64,000 nucleotides of DNA, taken from NCBI GenBank assembly GCA_016720075.1, contig JADJXW010000001.1, positions 372,001 through 436,000 of the forward strand, written 5' to 3'. Below are positions 9,107 to 15,211 of this stretch, piece after piece; position 1 is the first letter of the stretch; every line of letters begins with the position of its first letter. The DNA comes from Pseudomonadota bacterium (GTDB lineage: Bacteria; Pseudomonadota; Gammaproteobacteria; Steroidobacterales; Steroidobacteraceae). The notes under the pieces were generated by a model, which saw nothing but the letters and a program-made list of their open reading frames with translations, ran no database searches and had not been told where the DNA came from. The translations under genes were made by a program, and so were the position numbers.

Positions 9107-10139
9107 TCCCGCGCCGATCGCGCCGGCACTGCTGGCCTGGCATGACATCGCCGGGCGCCACGACCTGCCGTGGCAACGCGAGCGCACGCCGTACCGAGTG
9201 TGGGTTTCCGAGGTGATGCTGCAGCAGACGCAGGTGACCACGGTCATCGGTTATTTCGAACGCTTCACGCAGCGATTTCCCGAGGTGCGCGCGCTGGCCG
9301 ATGCGCCGGTGGATGCGGTGCTGCACCTGTGGACCGGGCTGGGTTACTACGCGCGCGCGCGCAACCTGCACCGCGCCGCGCAGCAGGTGCGCGATGCGCA
9401 CGGCGGCGTGTTTCCGGAGGATTTCGAATCGGTGGCGGCGCTGCCCGGCATTGGCCGCTCCACCGCCGGAGCGATACTGGCGCTGTCTCGTGACCAGCCG
9501 CATCCCATCCTCGATGGTAATGTGCGGCGCGTGCTCTCGCGTCTGTTCGCCGTGCCGGGTCGGACCGCAGAGCGCGCCTTCGAGGATGAGCTCTGGCGCC
9601 TGTCGGCGCTGCTCACGCCGCAACAACACGTGGCGCAGTACACGCAGGCCGTGATGGACCTGGGCGCCACGCTGTGCACGCGTCGCAACCCGCGCTGCGC
9701 GGAGTGTCCGTTCGCGGGGCGCTGCGCGGCGCGCGCTGCCGGAAGCCAGCATGAGTATCCGGCACCCCGCAAGCCGCTGCAGCGCACCCAGCGGCAGGTG
9801 TGGATGCTGCTGGCCCGGCGCGAGGACGGCAGCATCCGCCTGCAGCAGCGACCCGCCTCCGGCATCTGGGGCGGGCTGTGGGCGCCACCCGAGTTCGCCT
9901 CATTCGCCGCGCTGCTCGAATCCCTGGTCCCGGCCGAGGCCGCGGCGGCGCGCAGCGGTGAGCCCGTGCCGCATGCCTTCACGCACTTCGATCTGCTGAT
10001 CCATCCGGTATGGGTGGGCGCGGCTGCCGTGCCCGCGGGCGTCGCCGATGCCGCGGACGGGCTGTGGTATAACGCGGCGCGGCCGGCCCAGGTGGGTCTG
10101 CCGGCTCCGATCGTCCAGTTGCTGCAGGATCCGCCATGA
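9096..10139 (+). CDS. mutY: Adenine DNA glycosylase MutY
   Basis: The 347-residue enzyme removes adenine mispaired with 8-oxoguanine in base-excision repair. Visible features are catalytic E39 in SEVMLQQTQV, the helix-hairpin-helix ALPGIGRSTAGAI (about 115-127), catalytic D140 in LDGNVRR, and a 4Fe-4S cluster motif C194-x6-C201-x2-C204-x5-C210. A C-terminal NUDIX-like domain follows (about 230-345) that recognises oxoG. It overlaps asmA upstream and yggX downstream (ATGA), an arrangement common in gammaproteobacteria. Confidence 0.96.
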   Translation: MSTDPAPIAPALLAWHDIAGRHDLPWQRERTPYRVWVSEVMLQQTQVTTVIGYFERFTQRFPEVRALADAPVDAVLHLWTGLGYYARARNLHRAAQQVRDAHGGVFPEDFESVAALPGIGRSTAGAILALSRDQPHPILDGNVRRVLSRLFAVPGRTAERAFEDELWRLSALLTPQQHVAQYTQAVMDLGATLCTRRNPRCAECPFAGRCAARAAGSQHEYPAPRKPLQRTQRQVWMLLARREDGSIRLQQRPASGIWGGLWAPPEFASFAALLESLVPAEAAAARSGEPVPHAFTHFDLLIHPVWVGAAAVPAGVADAADGLWYNAARPAQVGLPAPIVQLLQDPP

Positions 10140-10408
10140 CCCGCAATGTCCACTGCGTGCTGCTCAAGCGCGAAGCCCCTGGGCTTGATCGCCCCCCGTA
10201 CCCGGGCGAACTGGGCCAGCGAATCTTCAACGAAGTGTCGCGCGAGGCCTGGGCGGCCTGGGTGCGCCACCAGACCATGCTCATCAACGAATACCGGCTG
10301 ACCCCGGTAGATCCGAAGGCCCGCAAGTTCCTGGAAGAGGAGATGGGCAAGTATTTCTTCGGGTCCGGGTCCGAAAAACCCAAGGAATTTCAGGCTCCCG
10401 GAGCCTGA
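10136..10408 (+). CDS. yggX: Fe(2+)-trafficking / oxidative damage protection protein YggX
   Basis: The 90-residue protein matches YggX along its length: VHCVLLKREAPGLDRPPYPGELGQRIF with the single conserved cysteine C7, WxxWxxxQTMLINEYRL, and a C-terminal FLEEEMxKYFF. It is thought to handle labile iron and protect Fe-S enzymes such as MutY from oxidation. It is translationally coupled to mutY (start inside the stop). The last gene before tRNA-Phe. Confidence 0.95.
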   Translation: MTRNVHCVLLKREAPGLDRPPYPGELGQRIFNEVSREAWAAWVRHQTMLINEYRLTPVDPKARKFLEEEMGKYFFGSGSEKPKEFQAPGA

Positions 10409-10476
10409 TTTGCAGTCCTGCCTTGACGGTGGGAAGCCACCCCCGGTCTAATACGCGCCCCTTTCGAGCCTCCTAA

Positions 10477-10552
10477 GCCCAGGTAGCTCAGTTGGTAGAG
10501 CAGCGGATTGAAAATCCGCGTGTCGTTGGTTCGATTCCGACCCTGGCCACCA
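10477..10552 (+). tRNA. tRNA-Phe (anticodon GAA)
   Basis: The 76-base cloverleaf has an encoded CCA end and a D-arm TAGCTCAGTTGGTAGAGC. The anticodon stem-loop GCGGA-TTGAAAA-TCCGC gives anticodon GAA. The T-arm is GTTGG-TTCGATT-CCGAC. The acceptor stem GCCCAGG/CCTGGCC pairs at six of seven positions, with a C2 x C71 mismatch. An integrase remnant reads into the gene from the right and ends in the D-arm, so the 3' part was probably the core of a chromosomal attachment site. The mismatch fits replacement of the 3' segment by an element's copy. Confidence 0.93.
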
Positions 10553-11274
10553 TCTTTTCAATGACTTGCGTTGCGGCCCTTCGCCCCGAAAGGGCATTCG
10601 CAACCGAATCGCAACCAGCGCGTTCCCGGCGCCGAAATTCCGCCAGCACCAGCGCCTCGTCGGAGCTCTCCGAACGGGCGAAGGCATGGGCGTAGACCTT
10701 GTAGGTGATGCCGGGGTCGGAGTGCCCCAGCCGCTTCGCCACCCGCACAGCGTCCACACCCGCCGCGATCAGGTGCGAGGCGTAGGTGTGGCGGGCGTCG
10801 TGAATGCGGATGCGGCGCAGCCCGGCGCGGCTGAGGGAGGGGTGCCAGACGCGAGACCGGAAGTTGCGCTCGTCGATGGGGAACAGAAAGTCTCCGGGCG
10901 TCGCCAGCCGGTGCGCCTTCAGGGCGGAGATCAACTCCGGCGACAGTGGTATCCACCGGACGCCGGCTTGCGTCTTCGGCTGCGACAGGTCGCCGTTCTC
11001 CTCGCGCTGGCGACGGATCAGGATGCGGCTGGAAGCCCAGTCCAAGTCGCTCCACATGGCGCCGCGCGCTTCGCCGATGCGCACGCCAGTGTCGTACAGG
11101 AAGCGGATCACACAGCGGTCCTTGGCGTCGGCGGCGGCGATGTGTAGCTCGATCTCGTGCGGCGTGAGGATGGCCCTTCACGCCCCATGCGGCGAGGACG
11201 CCGCTGATGAAGCCGGTCTCGAACTCGTTGAGTTCGGTCTCTTCGACGGTGTAGTTGTCGTCGGATGGGGCCAT
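10488..11274 (-). pseudogene. Tyrosine-recombinase integrase, truncated and frameshifted
   Basis: The main frame (10488-11111, continuing upstream in frame to about 11175) encodes the catalytic domain of a phage-type integrase. Present are Arg in DTGVRIGEARG, the HxxR box HDARHTYASHL, the LGHSD histidine and a YKVYAH tyrosine. A frame change near 11170-11180 joins it to a short leader starting at ATG 11274 (MAPSDDNYTVEETELNE...). No N-terminal arm-binding or SAM-like domain is seen, whereas intact relatives are 350-400 residues. The C-terminal codons are antisense to the tRNA, and the stop is in its D-arm, typical of tRNA-targeting integrases. It is probably inactive. Confidence 0.8.
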
Positions 11275-11603
11275 GCCCCGTTTATACCGCAGCCTTCAAG
11301 AGCGGTGTCTTTTGCGCTTCGGCAAGAACGCACTGCCATCCGCCGCATCCGAACCCCGACCAACATCAGCGAAGGCGGACCACCGTTGAAAGGCGCCGCG
11401 GGGGCCAAGATGAAATCCTCGGCGCGAGCCGCGAGGTCGTCGAGCTTCCGCGCGCGCGCCGCCTTCTGCTGGGCAGCTTCAATAAACAGATGCACCTGCG
11501 TCGATCGAGCGATTCCCTCCGCTCGCTTACGGTCTTCGGCTGCGGCGAGCCGGTACAGCGCGGCCAACTCTCGAAGGTCGGTGGAGGTGAGGCGGAGGCG
11601 CAT
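11178..11603 (-). CDS. Hypothetical small protein downstream of a LexA-type box
   Basis: This 141-codon frame starts with ATG 11603. The first 68 residues (MRLRLTSTDLRELAALY... to EDFILAP) look like a genuine Ala/Arg/Glu-rich helical protein. The remainder is Ser/Thr/Pro/Arg-rich and overlaps the integrase leader in another frame, so the original gene may have been shorter or is broken. No family is recognised. A near-perfect SOS box sits 13 bases upstream of the start, which argues for a damage-inducible element gene. Confidence 0.35.
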   Translation of the reverse strand: MRLRLTSTDLRELAALYRLAAAEDRKRAEGIARSTQVHLFIEAAQQKAARARKLDDLAARAEDFILAPAAPFNGGPPSLMLVGVRMRRMAVRSCRSAKDTALEGCGINGAWPHPTTTTPSKRPNSTSSRPASSAASSPHGA

Positions 11604-11615
11604 AGGACGAAAAAA

Positions 11616-11631
11616 CTGTATGTATGTACAG
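11616..11631 (-). promoter_or_regulatory. LexA (SOS) box
   Basis: The 16 bases CTGTATGTATGTACAG match the gammaproteobacterial LexA consensus CTGT-N8-ACAG exactly, with an AT-rich alternating centre and A/T flanks. It lies 13 bases upstream of the leftward ATG at 11603, where LexA would block a promoter. No host SOS gene is adjacent. SOS control of an integrative-element gene is a common logic for element excision. Confidence 0.65.
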
Positions 11632-11839
11632 TATCGTGCATGGTAGTCGTCGGTATGCTCCTCAATCTTCGGCTTGTTCCAGCCGCTCGAAGTACATCGA
11701 AGCTCCGTCGCGGCGATATAGCTTGGAAATCAAATACCAGACATTGGCCGTGACCGCAAACATAATGCCCCCGATCGAGCCCATTCACGATTTACGTGCG
11801 CTCGCGAAGCGATTCACACTAGGTTCACTAGAATAGGGT

Positions 11840-11854
11840 TACCCTTTAAGGGTA
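11840..11854 (+). promoter_or_regulatory. MqsA-type operator palindrome
   Basis: TACCCTTTAAGGGTA is a 7-1-7 palindrome 7 bases upstream of the toxin's TTG start. It closely resembles the E. coli mqsRA operator as I recall it (TAACCTTTTAGGTTA): same length and symmetry, with changes confined to paired arm positions and the centre. The right arm AAGGG could double as the toxin's ribosome-binding site (9 bases before TTG 11862). A TAGAAT at 11829-11834 is a possible -10 element. It is the expected autoregulatory site of the operon. Confidence 0.65.
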
Positions 11855-11861
11855 GAAGAGA

Positions 11862-12170
11862 TTGGGTCAGAAGCGCACTCCAGAGCATCTTCTGTCGGAC
11901 CTTCTGGCCGAGTTCTCTAGTGTCGCCGACATGAATGTCCAGCGTAGGGCCAGCGATGACATTAGGAGATTAGGAATGTCACGCGCTGATGCACTCATCG
12001 TATTGCGAGGTCTTTCGAGTCAACAATTTGATCAATCGATTTCCTATGACGAGGACCCTGCTCGTTGGTACGACGTGTACAAGCCAGTTTGGAAGGGGAC
12101 CGAGTTGTATGTGAAGTTTTGTCGCTATGACGGAAGTTTTTTGTTGTGCTCTTTCCATGAGAGCTTCTAG
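11862..12170 (+). CDS. mqsR: MqsR-family type II toxin (mRNA interferase-like)
   Basis: The 102-residue protein aligns over its length with E. coli MqsR (98 residues): KRTPxxxL near residue 4, RLGMSRADALIVLRGLS (36-52), QQFDQSISYDEDPARWYDVYKP (54-75), LYVKF (82-86) and a terminal LLCSFHE. MqsR toxins are ribosome-independent RNases related to RelE. The start is TTG 11862, chosen because it retains the family N-terminus KRTP. At positions recalled as the E. coli active site (K56, Q68, Y81, K96), this protein has Q58, Y70, Y83 and H99, so activity may differ. Base composition is clearly AT-richer than the host. It is followed 30 bases later by its antitoxin. Confidence 0.8.
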   Translation: MGQKRTPEHLLSDLLAEFSSVADMNVQRRASDDIRRLGMSRADALIVLRGLSSQQFDQSISYDEDPARWYDVYKPVWKGTELYVKFCRYDGSFLLCSFHESF

Positions 12171-12200
12171 TGAAGCCTCGCGTGAGTCAGGAGAGATACT

Positions 12201-12878
12201 TTGAGCGGTAAATGGGACAACAAGACCTGTCCTAGCTGCAGGAATGGAACCCTGCATGATGGCGTCAAGGAAATAGTCGTCGACCAGCGAGGCTATATTC
12301 ATCGCGATTCGGAGCATGGCGCTTACTGCGACAGCTGCGATGAGGGAATTACGTATTACGACGAGGCGCTAGAGCAGCGCATCGAGAAATTTCGCGCGGA
12401 CGCACTCGGTATGGAGGCGCGGGAAATTGCTGCCATTCGCGCAAGGCTTGAGTTGACTCAAGCGCAGGCCGCGAAGATCACGGGTGGGGGACACAATGCC
12501 CTATCTCGATATGAGACTGGTGAGGCGCAACCTGTCCTTGGAGTGTTGCATCTGCTTCGCCTGCTGGCGAGATATCCCGCGTTGATGGATGAAATGAGCA
12601 CGCCGTTCTCGGCCGAGAGTCAGGGTGTACGTCTGATACAGATCACCAGTGCTTCTGCCCAAACTAGCCTTCCGATGGTCGATGAGAACTGCAAGATCTT
12701 TCTCGGCCAAACAGCGCAATTCGTTATGAATGGGAATGTCTCATTGCGAGGGCAGACTGTTCCTTACTCGATGGTGTCCTTGTCCGGTAGTGCGTCAAAT
12801 GCGACAGCACTAACCGGAACACTTGTTGATGCCTCTGCCGAAGCTCCAAACCGCCGTAGTTCAATGGTGCATCAATGA
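12201..12878 (+). CDS. mqsA: MqsA-family antitoxin with long C-terminal extension
   Basis: TTG start 12201 has GGAGAG 5 bases upstream. Residues 1-60 are the zinc-binding toxin-binding domain with C10-x2-C13 and C43-x2-C46. Residues 70-132 are the helix-turn-helix (LELTQAQAAKITGGGHNALSRYETGEAQP). They keep N99 and R103, equivalent to the residues MqsA uses to read its operator. E. coli MqsA ends at 131 residues. This one runs to 225, adding about 90 residues rich in Ser, Ala and hydrophobics of no recognised family. It neutralises MqsR and represses the operon by inference from the family. Its stop overlaps the next start (ATGA), making the cassette three-cistronic. Confidence 0.82.
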   Translation: MSGKWDNKTCPSCRNGTLHDGVKEIVVDQRGYIHRDSEHGAYCDSCDEGITYYDEALEQRIEKFRADALGMEAREIAAIRARLELTQAQAAKITGGGHNALSRYETGEAQPVLGVLHLLRLLARYPALMDEMSTPFSAESQGVRLIQITSASAQTSLPMVDENCKIFLGQTAQFVMNGNVSLRGQTVPYSMVSLSGSASNATALTGTLVDASAEAPNRRSSMVHQ

Positions 12879-13327
12879 GCGAAGTGGATGCGGGACCGCG
12901 GCTGCGTTCCTTTATCGTTTGTGACGACGTTCGTCCGGAGCTGTTGGGGAAGTTTCAATTGCTCGGGTGGTTCCCCGGGGGCGGAATCACAATCCACAAG
13001 AACAGTGCCATTGAGGGTGCCTGGGAGCCTGTCTTGCAGACTCTGGCCATCGTATTTGTTCTTGAGGGAGGGAATGGAAGTTACCCCGCAGGATTTGCGC
13101 TTGAGTCTCCAAGCGGCGTTCCGATTGCGACGATTAACATGCCCTCAATCTCGCTCTTACCTGATGGGGTTAGCACGGTTATCTGCAAAGGTGGACCCAT
13201 CAAAATTCCGGAGTTCGGGCGTTACGTTGCTCGGCTAAAGTTCGGAACTTGGGAGTTCGCAGGAGAAATCGAGCTTAAATTAGGCGAGCCGGTGAAAGAC
13301 CCATTCAAGGGTTCGGCGCAGCCTTAG
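12875..13327 (+). CDS. DUF6941-like protein, third gene of the mqsRA cassette
   Basis: The 150-residue protein opens with RLRSFIVCDDVRPELLGKFQLLGWFPGG and continues as a predicted beta-rich domain (VLQTLAIVFVLEGGNGSYP..., KFGTWEFAGEIELKL). This pattern resembles the DUF6941 family of unknown function; the assignment is from memory and tentative. No signal peptide or membrane segment is visible. The start overlaps the antitoxin stop (ATGA) and the composition is as AT-rich as mqsRA, so it was probably acquired with them. It may modulate or depend on the extended antitoxin. The 3' end overlaps the restored 3' end of the convergent kinase gene. Confidence 0.6.
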   Translation: MSEVDAGPRLRSFIVCDDVRPELLGKFQLLGWFPGGGITIHKNSAIEGAWEPVLQTLAIVFVLEGGNGSYPAGFALESPSGVPIATINMPSISLLPDGVSTVICKGGPIKIPEFGRYVARLKFGTWEFAGEIELKLGEPVKDPFKGSAQP

Positions 13328-14524
13328 TTGAACTGGCAACGAGTTGAGTAAGCGAAGAGCGCCTCTTCCGGCGCGTCGGCAGCGTGAAGCAGAACCGGCT
13401 GCCAGCGTCCGGCGTCGACTCGGCCCATATGCGGCCGCCATGCCGCTGCACGATGCGATGCGCGATGGCAAGCCCGACGCCCGTACCGGGAAATCGCGGG
13501 CGCTGTGCAGCCGACGGAACACGGCGAACAGCTTGTCGGCATAGCGCATGTCGAAACCCACGCCGTTGTCGGCCACTGTGTAAATGGCCTCGGCACCCTC
13601 AATCGAACCCGAGATGACGATGCGCGGCGCATCCCGAAGCGCGCTGTACTTGAGCGCGTTGCCGATGAGGTTGCTCCAGACGCTCCGGATCACGACCGAG
13701 TCGGCCATGGCCGCGGGCAGTGGTTCGATGTCGATCTGTGGCGTGGGGCGAGGCGCTGAGCCGTTGTGAGCCTGCAGCGCGTCCTCAAGGCAAGCCTCCA
13801 CGATGGGTTGCATGTCGAGCCGCTGCGCCTGCAGGGGCTGCCGGCTGGCGCGAGCAAAGGCGAGCAGACCTACTACCATCTCATCCATGCTGCGGCTGCC
13901 GTCGCGGATGATGCCAACCAGGCGCTGGCCTTCCTCACCCAGTTGATCGCTGTACTCTTCCTGCAGTCGCTGCGCGAAATCTTTCACGAACAGCAGAGGC
14001 GCGCGCAGATCGTGGGATACCGAATAGGAAAAGGCCTCAAGGTCCTGGTAAGCGGCGGCCAGGTCGACGGCATGCCGGCGCTCCTGGGCGAGCAGCATGG
14101 CGTTCTCGCGCCGCAAACGCTGCAGGTCCAGCGCGCGCACGATGACGGGCAGCATGGCATTCAGCCGGAAGGGTTTGAGGATGTAGTCGAGCGCGCCGAC
14201 CTGCATGGCCTGCACCGCGGTATCGATGGTGCCATTGCCGGTCATGATGACGGCGCCCAGTTCCGGATCGACCTGCCGTGCAGCGACAACCAGCTCGATG
14301 CCGTCCATGTGCGGCATCATCAGGTCGGTCAGCAGCAGATCGTGCTGGCCGGCCTTCAGTCCAGCTAGTGCCAGCAGCGGCGAGGAGAATCCTTCGGTGA
14401 CATAGCCCTCGAAACTGAGCGTCTCGCACAGTGCCCGTAGCTGTGCGACCTCGTCATCCACTATCAGCAACCGGCCGTGCGGCGCGCTGCCCGCGTCTCG
14501 GGGACTGGATTCGTGTCGAGCCAT
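13305..14524 (-). pseudogene. REC-histidine kinase hybrid, one-base frameshift in the ATPase domain
   Basis: The upstream open frame is longer, but ATG 14524 (MARHESSPRD) just before the receiver domain is the likely start. The receiver has D67 in LLLTDLMMPHMDG and K117. A phytochrome-like HisKA follows with H171 in FSYSVSHDLRAP, then a HATPase domain with NLIGNALKYS and DNGVGFD. The frame then breaks. One extra base in the GGG run at 13488-13490 restores GTGVGLAIAHRIVQRHGGRI and a normal end at 13305, about 406 residues. As sequenced, translation passes out of frame and ends at 13280 without the G2 box. This is either a homopolymer sequencing error or a real inactivation. Confidence 0.75.
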
Positions 14525-15045
14525 GGAAAAGTGCCTGTTGCGGCATCTGCCCCTTGAGCGCCATGACCATATCACGGGCTGACGGAATGAGGCGCGAGCG
14601 CCGCATGATGTCTCGACAACCGCCCTATTGGTGCAACACTGTCTTCCCTCCCATTCCAAATAGGGTCGTAGCGATCCACCTCAGGCCTGTGCGGAAAAAA
14701 AGGAAGATTCCAGTGCTGGATAGGTGTCGATCAAAGTACATAGACGGCGGCAACGCCGTGCCGAAAGGTTGACGACCGGCTTGCCTGCCGTATTGGCCCG
14801 TATACGCATCATCGAAGGCCTCGCGGTCGATGCCGAGCGCGACCCGATCCAGGCGCTCGGGTAGTGCCTGCCCGGATTCGATGGCATGCGCGCGTTGCAG
14901 GTCGCGCAAATGCTCGCACAGGGTAACGGGCCAATGCTGCTGTCTCCGGCCTCGACGGCACCCGCATCGCCAGCGCCTTGACCATAAGGGCGGTCGGGGC
15001 GCGATGCCGTTCACGGTTCGTTCATCCTCGATGAACTAGGATTCA
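14525..15045. other. Stretch without a recognisable gene
   Basis: About 520 bases upstream of the leftward REC-kinase hold no convincing gene. The best frames (leftward 14625-15014; rightward fragments near 14890-14982) have no recognisable domain and conflicting codon patterns. The kinase promoter should lie here. No second copy of the tRNA-Phe 3' end was found in this stretch or around 13.3 kb. Confidence 0.5.
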
Positions 15046-15184
15046 ATCGTGCCGATACGTTCCCCCGAGCACTGACCGGTGCGGTGCTCGCCCGCCCTCA
15101 AGGGTCTGCCCGTTTTCCAAGGCAGGTAAGCGGTTCCCGGTCGAAAGAAAGCCCCACACCTTTGTTGTGGGGCTTTCGCTTTTT
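15046..15184 (+). ncRNA. Possible small RNA ending in a strong terminator
   Basis: Between the gene-less stretch and ribA lies a structured segment. A GAGCAC...GTGCTC hairpin (about 15067-15089) is followed by a CTGCC...GGCAG pair (about 15107-15125) and a textbook terminator (15147-15184). The terminator must end a rightward transcript, yet no rightward gene precedes it within the last 1.7 kb. An independent small RNA or a ribA leader with an attenuator would both explain it. The conserved FMN-riboswitch core is not visible. Confidence 0.3.
15147..15184 (+). terminator. Rho-independent terminator upstream of ribA
   Basis: A 12-bp perfect stem (GAAAGCCCCACA / TGTGGGGCTTTC, 15147-15158 and 15166-15177) with a 7-base loop is followed by CTTTTT. 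It is on the + strand, 28 bases before the ribA start. Confidence 0.85.
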
Positions 15185-15211
15185 CGGGGGAGGCTGCGGT
15201 ACCCTTTGCCC

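Noticed and set aside
10560..15000. Second copy of the tRNA-Phe 3' end marking the right attachment site
   Set aside because: No stretch resembling the last 20 bases of the tRNA was found by eye in this range.
14625..15014. Leftward 129-codon open frame
   Set aside because: No recognisable domain and no convincing ribosome site; the overlapping rightward frames are equally plausible.
15046..15211. FMN riboswitch upstream of ribA
   Set aside because: The conserved RFN sequence blocks are not present; only a terminator and generic hairpins are seen.
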